64,000 bases of DNA from the NCBI GenBank assembly GCA_963682175.1, contig OY821782.1, forward strand, positions 24,759,741 to 24,823,740. The letters run 5' to 3'. The DNA comes from Triglochin maritima. Its lineage: Eukaryota > Streptophyta > Magnoliopsida > Alismatales > Juncaginaceae. The notes under the pieces were generated by a model. It saw nothing but the letters and a program-made list of their open reading frames with translations, was not told the DNA's origin and ran no database searches. The position numbers and the translations under genes were made by a program. Below, piece after piece: positions 43,450 to 56,378 of the stretch; within the stretch, counting starts at the first letter, position 1, and each line of letters starts with the position of its first letter.

Positions 43450-46400
43450 TGATTAGTAGCATATCATGCATTACATTCATGCTATATATCCTATATTTAC
43501 CCCAATTTTTGGATACTCGAGTGTTATTTGATGTATTTCAGGTTTTAGATGATAAAGAAGAGAAATGAAGAGAAACGACTGAAATGCAAAAAGAAAGAAC
43601 CTTATTGAAGCATCTTGGACCTTCTCGTCATGCTCAATGACCCATCTGCAACTCAGGAACGACCCAAATGAAACCCGGAGGCACCTGAACAAAAGATAGA
43701 CATTTCTGGTGTAAAAATCCCTCAATACCAAGATCTATTGGAGTATTTGCAGAGTTTAGGCCAAATGTGCTCGGACCAATGAACTTTTAGTGCATCCCAC
43801 ATGTTAAATGGCAAACTTAAGCCTTTTGATGTTCGCATTGCGAAACTTGGGTGGAGCCCTCTCCTTCATCGGGATGGGAGTCAGCATTCTGCCCCATCCT
43901 TTGTAGACTCATTTTATTGTTCCCTGACTGATGAAGGTGAATGTATGATGTTCACCATCAATGGTAATACTTATCCTCTCACTCCCTTTATTGTCAAAGA
44001 ATTACCGGGTTGCCCTTTTGGATTGTAAGGTCCACCAATGCCGAACACTAAATTTTATCATTTTGCGATTAGTAGAGGGAACCGATAAACCCTCATGGTG
44101 TTTAAGTAACACCCGCTTGTACAAGAATGTGCATGTTGCCGCTCGCTGGGCAAGCAAGAACGTCTTGGGATTACGGCACCACACCACCTTCTTCGTAGCC
44201 TGTCTAGACTTGGTTTATGTCTTAATGACTACAACACAACAATGCAGCTACAATGAACTATTTCTGCACACTGCGGAAAGGTGTAGGGAGGGGAGGCAAC
44301 CCATGCCCCTACTTGTCAATAATGTTGACCTTTCGTACACTCAAGATCTCATCGATTCACAAGGGGTCTCAATTGATATCAAGCAGATCACGCGTGCCTA
44401 TACTCACATACTTCCCGACTCCTGGCGAGACCAAGATAATGTTGAGGACGTCTATGACAACTCTTCTGATGGTTTTGTGAACTCGTAGACACTTTTCAGC
44501 TATGACTTCGACACATTGTCACTATCTGAGCAAAATGCAATGTTTTTAAAGCAAAATTGGAAGATCTACATGATGCTTATGAAACTGGAGCCCGGGGGTT
44601 CTTCCTCACATGGGTTGTCCTCTCGGCGACGACGGAGATGACAATAGTTGGTTAGGCATTGTATTATTCTTTGCATACATGGTGGACAATCCATGGCTTA
44701 AGTGTTGGGGGTAGTTTTATCATTTGTATATAGTCGAGTGTTTTATTTTGTTTTGATTTGTTTTATTTAGTTTGTATTGTTGGTGTCATCATAGTCTGCT
44801 GCAATTTACATTGATATATGTTGTTATACCATGATACTTGGGTGACTTGCCTTCTTTTTATTTCCTAGTACTTTAAAATTTTCTATTTCTTTCAAAATCT
44901 TCATGTGTTTGCGAATGAAAATGGTTCGTCAGTTTTGTATGTGTTCAACATTTGCAAAACTGTTGAGAGGCAAAGTAAAATGAAAGCTCCCAGAATCGAC
45001 TTGAATATGATGCATTAGGATATCTAGTACACTGATTTAGGTCTTATCTCTAGTCGTAGGGATGCACCTCGGGTTTTCCCTCGGGGTGACAATAATCATA
45101 GAGTTTCAGTACTCAAACAAATAAAGACATCCACCCTGAACCTAGTGAGTCGAAGGAATTCGTGCTTGTTAGTATATGGAAGTTTGTTAAAGTTAGGGAC
45201 CATGAAACTCCTATTACAAAACCTTAAGTGTAGGGTTTTGGTTCATATGTAGAGAAAAATAATTTAGTGTGGTGTTCTATCTTCTCGCACAACTCCTATC
45301 AGTCGGGAAATTAGGTCCAATGGGACTTAATGCCTGGTACATTCGAGTCATCTGACTTGGGATATTACGGTTGCTCATATCTTTCAGTTAAGTCCTTAAT
45401 GAACTTGCACTAATGGTTCCCTAGGCTAGGTGTGTGGACGAGATACATATATAGAGTCGGCCTGTAGGATTACAATATCCAATGATCGACAAAAGTAGGT
45501 CCATGAAGTCGTGTTGCTAGGTTGAATAATGCATCCGTGTTCGGATTTTGTGGGTATATCCGTTGAAAACCCTCAAGAGACACCACTCCTCCTCCTTGGC
45601 GACAATGAGGTTTAACGACTTGTTGCACATGGTAAGTGAAACTGTGATTCCTATGAAAATGAGTTAGCATTTCTTATTTTCGTATGCTTTTTCTTTCTTT
45701 TATATTTTTCCTTTCTTCGTTTTGCATGGGACTAGCAAAAGGTAAATGTGGAGGTATTTGATTAATAGCATATCATACATTGCATTCATGATATATCCTT
45801 TATTTTACCCCAATTTTGTGCAACTCTAGTGTTTGTTTGATTTGTTTCACGTTTTAGGTAATAAAGAACAGAAAGGAAGAGAAAATGACTGAAATACAAA
45901 ATGAAATGACCTTATTGAAGCATCTTGGACATGTTTGTCATGCTCTTCGGCAACTCAGGAAGGACCCAGATGAAACCCGGATGGACCTTAATAAAAGGAA
46001 GATATTTCTGGTCCAAAATTTCCTCAATACCATGATCTTGAGTATTAAGGGAATTAAGGTCAAACGGGCTTGAACCAGCGGACCTGAAGTGCAACCGACG
46101 TGTTAAATGGTAAGCTTAATCTGATGGAAGTATTTTGGCAGATCAGACCAACCTGATCTGCTAATGGCGGATCTTGTTCATCTGAATCCTCCCCCATTTC
46201 TCCCGTGACTCGATATTTTGGTGCACCAGACCAAAGAGTAATAGATTACAATCGTTGGATTGCTTCGAGATTTAACTACGCCACTCTTTCTTCTATAAAT
46301 AGCAATGTTTCTCCTACTATTAGTTATTCTTCTCCACTTTCCTCTATTAGAATAAGTTTAGTTTATCCAATTTGGCAACAAAGGAATGTTGGTGAATGAA

Positions 46401-46851
46401 GGTTGTAATCTTACTCTTTGATTAATCTAATGTTAGATTTGAGTTCCTTCTCTTCTTTAGCTTTCTTTCTATCCAAGTATTTTTTATATTTTGTTTGTTG
46501 ATTTAGTGGTTTCATATTCTTACCATGTTTAGTGTAGATATCATGCTTTCCATGTTTGTTGTTATGAGTAGAGAGTAGATCCACCCCATTTGGGGTGGAG
46601 GTGATGTAGACTACGTGTTGTGTGGTGATGGATTCTTCTTATTTATGTAATTTCCATGTGCTTAATGTAGATCTATAATTGTAGCATGTTTATACTTGTA
46701 TTAGATGGGATAATGATCACAATAGGTACTTGTCTCATGATAGATCTTTAGTTTATCTTGTTGCTTGTAATGGTTATCTTTGCATGGAATTGACTTGAAA
46801 TGTATGGATCCATGTTTTGTGCACATTTACATGAATGATTTAGGTTGTAGG
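43450..46851 (+). mobile_element. G2 Athila-like Gypsy remnant, copy 2 (left part)
   Basis: As copy 1: truncated LTR from 43450, env-like pseudogene 43801-44488, tail with hairpin 45591-45610, polypurine tract ending at 45758, 3' LTR from 45759. It is interrupted at 46851 and resumes at 58448. The target duplication GTAGG (46847-46851 / 58443-58447) belongs to the COP-B solo LTR inserted here. Confidence 0.78.
43801..44488 (+). pseudogene. Env-like ORF of G2 (copy 2, frameshifted)
   Basis: Same two overlapping frames as at 5326-6013 (FVDSFYCSLTDEGECMMF; AARWASKNVLGLRHH). It differs from copy 1 by two bases near 43840 (Thr to Ala). Read as the third ORF of Athila-type elements, moderately sure. 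Confidence 0.5.
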
Positions 46852-47145
46852 TGAAAGGAATGTGTTCTAAAAGTTTACTTTTATTTGTATTTTATTATGA
46901 ATGAATCTATAAACATTTTGTTCCTTGATTAATGCATTCGTCTTTTAGAAGTGTTAACGAAGAGGCTCTTGGTCCTCAACCGTAGAGCTCTAAAAGATAA
47001 TAGTTTACATAAATCATAAAATAATTCACAATCACAGTGATTAACATGAGACACTGATTACCGAGTTAAGATTGTCATGTTGGTTAAAGGATATTGTAGC
47101 TCTACAAGTATTTAACAACATGAGTATATGAAATAGAAAATATTT
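46852..47145 (+). repeat. COP-B solo LTR, left part (copy 2)
   Basis: Left 294 bp of a solo LTR that resumes at 56656-58442 after the G1 element. Total length is 2081 bp with target duplication GTAGG on both sides. It starts TGAAAGGAATGTG. The last bases, TATTT (47141-47145), are the G1 target site. Confidence 0.88.
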
Positions 47146-49642
47146 TGATTGACATCATATCATACATATATTTGTGTCTTATATGTTTTATTCATAGCGT
47201 AAACAATGCTACGTAATGAGTTTTATGTTTAAGTTTCAGGAATAAATAGGTTTGAGAAGGAGAGACTCTAAAAGGACTTAAAAGCAAGAAAATGCACTAA
47301 GTTGCAAGAATTATGGACTAAGATGCAAGAGTGAGGGACTCGAATGCAAAACCCAAGGACCAATGAGCAAATGAAGAAACTCCATACCATCATGAGGATT
47401 TTTGGCAATTGGATTCGGGTCGCAAGCTACACAACCGATTAGGATGTATCAAACATGAAGAAATCGAGCAAGACAACCACACCCCAACACCTGACCTGAT
47501 CTAGACTCTATAGACCGCCAATTGGCGATCTGGATTGGTCCGGATCGGACGCGGTTTAGTTGGGTTATGTATTAGGGTGTATTTAGTCTATTTTTGGTAT
47601 ATGTTTAGTCCCATACCAGGGGATTGTCCATGATTGCCTTTTTCTTTGACTATAAATAAAACTTTTCCTCCCTTGTATTCTACACATGCTTGGTGGCCAT
47701 GCTCTCTACTTGAAGTGAGCCTTGGAGCAAAATCTCAAGTAGGGAGAGGCTACTTGTATTGTGGGTTTGAAATTAATAAAGTTTTCCTTTAGTTATGTTG
47801 CTTCTTTCTTAGTTTAATTTCCTTTCATATGTCTTGCATGCTTCTTTAGTTTTAGGTCCTTTCAATTAGCTTCTTTAATATTTCTTGCTTGCTTAGTTTA
47901 ATTTTCTTTCAGTAGAATGTTTCATTTTGTTAATGTAGGTTGTAGTGTAATGATCAGTCAGTAGTTCCATCCCCATTTGGAAGTGGAGAAAAATGTGATG
48001 TGATTATGTGATGTATTAGGTGTGTGTTACCTTAATCCTTTGAGCCTTACATGATTTCCATAAACATCTAATGGGTTACTCTTGTCTTTGATATGCTAAT
48101 GCTCTTGAATGAAGCTTAGCATATGCTTAGACTAGTGGACATATTTCATGGGGAATGATGATGTAAGGATATGGATGGAATTAATAAAGGCAACATGACT
48201 TGTAGTTGCATGTACTCTTGTTGCCCTTACCTTGGTTGATGTCTTGTATGTTTTAATGATATTGTGTTATCTTATTTCATGTGGACGCATAGTGGGGTTT
48301 GGTCTCTATACATGAGTTCATTTAGCTTCATTCCAATTAATTGTCTTTTATGTTTTAATGATATTGTGTTATCTTATTTCATGTGGATGCAAAGTTGGAT
48401 GTAGTTTTATGATTTTCATGCACTACATGTTGTGATGAGCATAATTGAACACACACACATACACATATCTTTGTATTCACATTCTTTCTCAACCCCCTAT
48501 GGGGTTTAGTTTTATTTTTGAATTTTCCATTTCCTTTTGCATTTTAGTGTAGTTTGATCATAACTTTTTTCTCTCCTTTCTTTCCAACTCTCCTTGGAAC
48601 AAACTAAAGTCGACACACCGCCCTATAGAATGACGCATATTTTCCACCGCTTCAACGCGGTCGTGCACTTGCGGTTATAATTAAAATGATCAATCAAGTT
48701 TTTGGCGTCGTTCCTGGGGAGGTGTTCTGTCCAGACTTTGGTTTGGACAATTCAAGTGGTTTTAAATTTTATGTTTTTACTGTTGGTTTTCTTCAGGGAT
48801 TCTAAGCATCAAGGGGAGGCTACAGGGGAAGTTTGGAACCGCCAATTGGCGGCCATGTTAGCTTTATTTGCTCTAAATTTCGTTGTAGTTGTTTGTGTCA
48901 TCACTTTAGTTGTTTGGGAGTTCTATTTTGCATGTTTTAACCGGTACATTGCTCCCAGATTAACAATCAATTCCCCTTTTAACACAACTTGGACCTTAAA
49001 ACTCAAAGCAAAAGATTAGATCGATTGTCATTTATGTCATGCATCATTTGTAGACCTTGCACGCATTTGTCTTTTCTTTTCTTTACATTCTTGTTGTTGA
49101 TTGCTGGCGTAAGGTATATCACCCATTCTCTCATTCATGCATTGTTAAAGTATGCATTAGTTAGTAAGGTGCATCGGGACAAGAGTGAGGTGAGCGTTTG
49201 ATTAGAGAGTTGATTGCTAGATTTAGGATCAAAACGCTACTAAGGAGGGGTTGTCCCATACAAGATAAGGTGGGGGATTTCATCACCCTTTCCTTGGCCC
49301 CAAAAATCACTCTTAATAAAAGCCTTAATTCTAAAAGCAAGTACACATTGGCCCTAAGGATTTCGGATGCACTAGGAGAGTGATCTAGTTGAAACTGTCA
49401 TGGCCTGATCGGCGTCACCTACCTTGTCGATAGTAGGAGGTACTGGATCTCCGGATATGGTATCACTTGCTGGGCATTGTGGTCTTCGTTGTAGGGAGGT
49501 GAGGCATGTCAAGACTAGGGATCTCGAAGTTAGGCGTCGTCTAGCTTAAGGACCTGTAGTCATACATTGTTTGAGTCGTGCTTGCTAGATTAGGCTTCTA
49601 CCTTCACCCACTACCCACGCATAGTTCTTCCCCCAGCTTGCA

Positions 49643-51423
49643 GGAACAACTATGAGCTAAAACCTCAGTATGTAAGCATGCTTCCTACCTTCACTGCCAA
49701 TAAGGAGGATCCGTATATTTTTATACGTGAATTCAAGGTGGTATGCTCCATGTTCAAGCTTCAACAGCTTGATGAGGATTCAGTCCGGTTGAGGATGATT
49801 TCTTTCGCGATGGAGGATAACGTGAAGAAATAGATGTAAAGCCTCCCGTCGAGGTCTATTCGGTCCTGGGATGACTTCGTGATTGTCTTTCTGAAGAGAT
49901 TCTTCCCTCGACGGAAGACTCAACAGATACAGCACAAGTTAAACCAAATGTATCAGACTAGGACCAAATCGTTTTATTCTTTCTTTGAGGTTCAAGGACC
50001 TTCTCTGGCAGTATGCTCGTCATGGAATTAAGTTGTGGCAGTTATGCCAAATTGTTTATGAGGGCCTCAACTACAACACTCGTACATTGTTGGAGTCAAT
50101 GTGTCAAGGTGATTTCCAAATGAAACCCATTGATGAGGCATGAGACATTTTTGAAATGATGGGTGAACACACCTTTGAGTGGGACACCATGAGAGAGCCA
50201 CCAGCCGCCAGGTCTTCTGATCGAGCTCGGTCATATCAAGTTGAGTCAACTATCGTGTCTAAGGCAAAAATGGTTCCTCTCATGTGTAGGATTGAGAGTT
50301 TAGAGTTGGATCGAGCTCCTGTAGCTCAGGTCGCTACTCCTACGTGTAGTAGGTGTGGACTTACGGGACATGATGACTTGTAATGTGCTTACACTTCAAA
50401 GGATACTGAGCATGCAAATACGATGTATCAATAGAGGTCTTGTAACGACCCGTACAGTCACTCCTACAACCCAAGATGGCGTAACCATCCAAACTTCTCT
50501 TGGGGGCCTAGTGGGGGTCACGGTCAGAGCTCGCACGCTAAACCTCCACCTTATCAACCTCCACGCTCATCGGCGACCTATCAACCCCCACATCAAAGGT
50601 CTTAGCACCATAATTACCATGCTCCTCAGGCCTCGTCGTCGGGTTATTCTAACCAAACTCCACTACCCCAACGGGTTGACCCCAAAGGACCCCTCTACTG
50701 ATCAAACCCTTCAAACGTTTATGTTGAGGATGCAAAGTTTTTTCAAAGCTTTGGAAATGCAAGTTAGCCAGTTGGCTCATCAGTTTCATGAACGTGAGAA
50801 GAGTCAGTTACTGAGTCAACCCGAGGTGAATCCCCAGGGTACCTATTCTCAAGGAATGCCACAAGTGGATCATGCTACCTCTGAACCGACCCATCATATT
50901 AATGTGATTCATACTTTGAGGTCTGGTAAGGAGGTGAACAACCACATTGGGGTGCCTTCCTTGCAATCACCATCTCTTGGTGTCACCAGACCTGCGGTGA
51001 TACCTGCATCTATAAGGGAGCTGATCCTGAGGTTCCATCAACAATTACTTCCAGGAAGGAGCTTGATCCTAAAGTTCCTTCTACATTTATTTCGATAATG
51101 GGGCTGAATCCTGAGGTCCCTTGTCTCCTCTTGTGTCGAAGGAATCAGATTTTTAGGTCCCCACTCTTGTTTCTTTGGACCAAAATTCTGAGGTTCCTTT
51201 GGAAAACCCTTATGCCCCTAAGGCGTCATTCCCTGAGCACCTTAAAAAGAAAACTTCATATCAGCATGACAAGATGCTTGAGATCTTTTGGCAAGTTAAG
51301 GTGAATATCCCTCTATTGGAGGTGATTCAGCAAATGTCACCTTTTGCCAAAGTTCTCAAGGACTTATGCACTAAGAAGAGAAAAACTCATGTTCCAAAGA
51401 AAGCTTTTCTTCCGGCTAACATC
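49643..51423 (+). pseudogene. G1 gag, degenerate (copy 2)
   Basis: Same motifs and lesions as 11170-12950: EDPYIFIREFK, stops near 49831, SWDDFVIVFLKRFFP, the CCHC knuckle with a stop at 50381-50383, HHINVIHTLRSGKEVNNHI. The fact that its stops are shared with copy 1 means it was dead before the duplication. Confidence 0.8.
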
Positions 51424-51429
51424 GAGTTT

Positions 51430-51683
51430 TATTGGACCTTGGTGCATCTATTAATCTTCTGCCATATTCGTTCTACATCCACCTCAGTCTTGAAGACCTC
51501 AAACAAACAAAAATCACTCTTCAATTGGCTGATTGGTCTATGAAGAAACCAAGAGGTGTGGTGGAAGACGTTCTGATCAAAGTGGTAGAGTTCATTTATC
51601 GAGTTGATTTCTTTGTTTTGGCTACTGAACTTATGCCTAACCCACTTGGAAAATTCCTATTATTCTGGGGTGACCCTTTCTAG
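51430..51683 (+). pseudogene. G1 aspartic protease remnant (copy 2)
   Basis: LDLGASINLLPYSFY ... QLADWSMKKPRGVVEDV ... VDFFVL, as at 12957-13210. The sequence after it (51698-52080) is open but does not match pol; I cannot assign it. Confidence 0.8.
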
Positions 51684-51943
51684 CGACTTCTAATGCCTTG
51701 ATCAATTGTCGCAATGGCCTGATGCACCTCACATATGGTAGTAAGTGCGCTGATTTCAACATCTTCACCAACGGCAAGAAGTCAGGTGCATTCGATGACC
51801 CTGTTGGGGCCAACCTTATCCAGGGCATGGATGAGATTGAAGGTGAAGGCACTTTCAAGTATTTTAGGGAATTGTTCGATGGAGATCCTGAGGTGGTGAA
51901 GATGTTTCAGCTGGGCTGGCACAAGAAGGTGCCTTATCTTGTG

Positions 51944-52033
51944 ATCACGTGGCCTTTGAGCCACATCCTTTCGATCATGTGGCTCTTGAGCCACAAGATA
52001 CTTTTGTTGTGGCCTCTGGGCCACATGCTCTTC
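51944..52033 (+). repeat. Three 30-bp hairpin units (copy 2)
   Basis: Identical in layout to 13471-13560; each unit holds GTGGC...GCCAC. Confidence 0.8.
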
Positions 52034-52150
52034 ATTTTGTATCTGTTGAGGACTCAATGTGGGTTAAAATCAACCACCTGATACCCTACATTTTAAACAA
52101 CCAGACAAAGGTTCACCTCTCATTCATGACTCCTATCTTGCTCACTCTCA

Positions 52151-53828
52151 AGAGGCACCAAACGACTACAATGCCTATAAGGGTGTCAGGTGGTCAAGCA
52201 ATTCTGTTTTGTATGTTGCGAGCCCATGCAGGTGCATTTCTGGCTCGAGAGATGGTGGGTTCCCATTTGATGTCCCTTGACATATGAAGATAGGAGCCCA
52301 TTGTTGTACATATTTTTAAAAAAATTGAGAGCATTGATTGTTGTGGGCCCCAACCCTTATGTATTTGGGCCCCAGTTCTTTCACGTATTTGTATCCCTTC
52401 TTTAGCATCTCATAGATTGTGTCCGTGAACATAGCCATGAAGTTCCCTTTGAACTTCATGTTGGTGAGATATCTTCTTTTTCATGCATAAATCCATGTAG
52501 TATCTTGCTCACATTCATTGAGGACAATGCATGAAGTAGGTGTGGGGGGTGGTTTACATGTGTACATAGTCGAGTCTTTTTTCGTTGATTTTGTTTTCTT
52601 TTGTGTGTATTGATAGGGTCATGTTAGTGTGCTGCATTTAATATCGATATATTTGCTTGTCATAATCCTTGGGTGACTTGTCTTCTTTTGCTTGTTTAGT
52701 GCTTTAAAATTTTCATATTTCTTGCAAAATCTTCATGTGTTTGCGAAAGAAAATGTTTTGTGGGTTTTGCGTGTTAGCATGTGCAGAACCGTTGAGAGGC
52801 AAAGTAAAAAGAAAGCTCCCAAAATTGTCTTGAACTTGATGCATTAGGATATCCAGTACAGTGGCTTTAGGACTTATCTAGTCGTTAGGATGCACCCCGG
52901 TATTCCCTCGGGGGGGTGAGTAATCATAAGATTTTAGTACTCAAACAATTAAAGAAGTCCACCCTGAACCTAGTGCGTCCATAATTCGTGTCTGTTAATT
53001 TAACAAAGTTTGTTGTAGTCAATGACCCTTTTAATCTTGTTGTGAGACATTAAGTGTAGGGGTTTTAGTTCATGTGTAGATAAGAAATAAGTGAGTAGGT
53101 GCTCTCTTTTCTCCAATCACTCGGGAAATTAGGTCTGAGGGGACTTTGTGCCTGGTGCTTTGGAGACATCTGACTTGGGATGCACCGACCAAACTCTTGT
53201 TACACGGGTGGTAGGGATTGCCCTATGTGGAGATTTAGGGAAAGGTGTACGTGATAGTGTAAGTCATCATAGGCAATGATTCATGAAACCTGACCCTGGG
53301 AGAATGAAACTCCAACTAGTAAGAAAAAGAAAAGAAGAAAAAAGAAGTATGAAAAGAAAAGAAAAAGAAAAAGAAAAAAAATAGTAATGCAAATAAGAAC
53401 CTTAATGGATTGTACACTTTGTATCACTTGAGGATGTTGAGGTTGTCCATGTCTTTCACTTAAGTCCTTATTTAACTTGCATGAATGATTCATTAGGATA
53501 GGTGTGTGGACTAATACCTATATAGAGTTTGCCCGTAGAATTACCGTGTCTAATGATCGACAAAATATGTCCAACGTGTCGAGTGTTTAGATTGAATAAT
53601 GCATCAATGGTCGGATTTTGTGGGTATATCCCTTGAAACCCCTTAGGAGACAACACTCCTCCTCCTTGGCGACAAGGAGGTTTAACGGCTTGTTGCACGT
53701 GCTAAGTGCAACCGTGATTCCTACGAAAATGAGTTAGGATTCTCTTTTTTCCTATATTTTTTCCTTTCTTTCATTTTTCTCTTTCTTTGTTTTGCTCGGG
53801 ACTTGCAAAAGTTAGGTGTGGGGGTATT
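52151..53828 (+). other. G1 3' noncoding tail and polypurine tract
   Basis: About 1.7 kb without a gene. It is homologous in long stretches to the G2 tail (44490-45758). A purine run lies at about 53318-53392. A strong hairpin at 53661-53680 has stem CCTCCTTG/CAAGGAGG and loop GCGA; a second at 53692-53712 has stem GTTGCAC/GTGCAAC. It ends in the purine tract before the LTR. Confidence 0.78.
53661..53680 (+). promoter_or_regulatory. Conserved GNRA hairpin in Gypsy 3' tails
   Basis: CCTCCTTG-GCGA-CAAGGAGG: 8-bp stem and GNRA-type tetraloop, about 150 bp upstream of the 3' LTR. It is identical in G3 (63214-63233, minus strand) and has one mismatch in G2 (7117-7136; 45591-45610). Likely an RNA element of the genomic transcript; its role is not known to me. 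Confidence 0.6.
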
Positions 53829-54459
53829 TGATTGACATCATATCATGTATATATTTTTGTCTTATATCCTTTATTCATAGCCTAAACAATGCTACGTAAC
53901 GAGTTTTATGTTTAAGTTTCAGGAATAAATAGGTTTTAGAAGGAGAGACTCTAAAAGGACTTAAAAGCAAGAGAATGCACTAAGTTGCAAGACTTATGGA
54001 CTAAGATGCAAGAGTGAGGGACCCGAATGCAAAACCCAAGGACCAATGACCAAGTGAAGAAACTCTACACCATCATGAGGAGTATTTTGGCAATTGGATT
54101 CGGGTCGCAAGCTACACAACCCATTAGGGTGCATCAAACATGAAGAAATCGAGCAAGACAACCACACCCCCACACCTTACCTGATCTAGACTCTATAGAC
54201 CACCAATTGGCGATCTGGATTGGTCCGGATCGAACGCGGTTTAGTCGGGTTATGTATTAGGGTGTATTTAGTCTATTTTTGGTATATGTTTAGTCTCATA
54301 CCGGGGTATTGTCCCCGATTGCCTTTTTCTTTGACTACAAATAGAGCTCCTCCTCCCTTGTATTCTACACATGCTTGGTGGGCATGATCTCTACTTGAAG
54401 TGAGCCTTGGAGCAAAATCTCAAGTAGGGAGAGGCTACTTGTATTGTGAGTTTGAAATT

Positions 54460-56378
54460 GTTGAAAAACCTTTCAGAATAGAGGATCATACCCAAACATT
54501 CTCTAAAACCTTTCAGAAGATATGGAGTTCCGTTGCTCACCGAATCGCCCACCAATTCGCCTCCAAGTGTTCACCAAAACTTTCTATCTCTAAAACTTAA
54601 AACTATTAAGAGATTTTCGTGGTGATTAAGGGAGAGATTAATGAGAGAAAGAATTTTTGCATTAACATAAACAAGTAGGATGAGGGTCATTTTATAGGCT
54701 CCCAAAACATCATTATAAAGAACTATTCTTTAGTCAGGATCTCTTGCTTATTCTCTCCTAAAATTAATCTCCAATTGTCACATAAGCATCATAAAAAATG
54801 TTTGATTAAATCTGGAATTAATCCAACCCATGATCTAATTATTCTCTTAATAATTCAGGCAAAAATCGTATTGTTTGGTTGACCGAGAATTCTTCTCGGT
54901 TAACCTAACCATTCGGTTTTAACACATGTTAGGTGGACCGTGAGCTAGACGGTCGACCGAATATGCATGAGAAAAATTCTCTGGAAAAATTCGGACGATC
55001 CGCGTCTTGCTTCGGTCACCTTCGGTCTACCGAAAATATCCCAAGATATCTCCTGGATATTTTCTCTCGGTTGACCGTTCACGCTCGGTTGACTGAACCC
55101 AATTGTCCAGGCACTCCATACAATTTCGGTCAACCAATTGTGTTTACTCGTTCCCCGTTCAGTTGACCGTTACGAAGACACCTCGGTCGACCGAACCGTA
55201 AACGGTTTACCGTGTTTGACCCCGATTTTTCCTTTGTCAAATTTTGGATTTATTTCCAACAAAATTTGATCTTTTGGGGTTTTTAGCAATTTCATATCTT
55301 ATATAATATATTATCCTATGTAATATTAAATTATTACACCCCATAATATATACACCTCATATGAATTTATTATGATTCTAATTATGTCAATTCTCATGAC
55401 ATGTTGATTTTATTCATTCACCACATGTGTCCCTTTTTCACATGAAACCCGACACATCATATGAACTCAAAATCAAGGTTCTTGTTTCCCAGTTTTGTGG
55501 TGTGACCTATAGGAGTATCTAACTCAAATTGGCAGCGCTATTAAACACTTAATATCTCAAACTATAAGCGGTATCTAGCTACACATTATAGTTACCCAAT
55601 TAGCAAAGATGTCTTTGTTCCACTCGAACTAAACACAATCCATTTAGTTTTGTAAGTGCACCACTTGTGTCTGTCCCTTGCCTCATGATATTAAGAATAT
55701 ATACAAAGTAGAAATGTGTCTCCTTTGTATTATATTCATTTCTTGATCTCTTTAAACCATTTAAAACTATGTAACTTAACGTAAGTTACATTGTGCACAT
55801 TATAATTTTGCTTTATCAAGGGGGGCACTAATATCATCACTATTTAAGAGGGGCAATGATAATCGTTTGACTAGCTATCTTTTCCAGCAAAAGTCATTTT
55901 CAATCAACTATTGCATTTATCACTATACTCATTGATAGCTTTTGACAATAATCAAATTAAGCACTGCTTGAGTGAAAAGATATAACTCTCATATCTTAGG
56001 ATCCAAGACACAGTAAAACATTAATGACACGAAACACAATTCCATAATGTTTTACTTGTTCGGTCTATTCAATATATAAAAGTAATATTTTCCTCTTTTA
56101 TATACTCGTGTCGTCAATTATTTGTAGAGCTACAACAATCGATGACCAACACGACAATTTTATCTCGGTGATTAATGTTCCATCTAAATTACCATGATTG
56201 TGAATAACTTTTTATTTATGTAAACCATTATCTTTTAGAACTCTACGGTTAAGGACCAAGCGTCTCTTCCTTAACAATTCCAAAAGACGAATACCATAGT
56301 CAAGGAACAAAATGTTTGCACATCCAATTCATAATAATTGACATATATAAGTAAATCTTTTAGAACACATTCTTTTCA
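54460..56378 (-). mobile_element. COP-C Copia LTR fragment in the G1 3' LTR
   Basis: The minus-strand start TGAAAAGAATGTGTTCTAAAAG is intact at 56378; the other end is truncated about 70-100 bp short of the expected LTR end. TATA-like TATAAAAT at 54689-54696 and palindrome cluster at 54880-55205. About 650 bp of the G1 LTR (equivalent to 9306-9950) is missing at this site, so it arrived with, or was followed by, a deletion rather than as a clean insertion. It is related to COP-A but clearly diverged. Confidence 0.75.

Larger units (their letters stand above)
38476..52150. repeat. Large recent duplication, copy 2 (partner 1-13677)
   Basis: Same content and order as copy 1. The block starts inside COP-A gag only because the window's first base is there; the true left limit of the duplication is not visible. 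The right limit is at 52150, where G1 continues normally. The tandem model puts the unit at 13678-52150. Confidence 0.97.
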
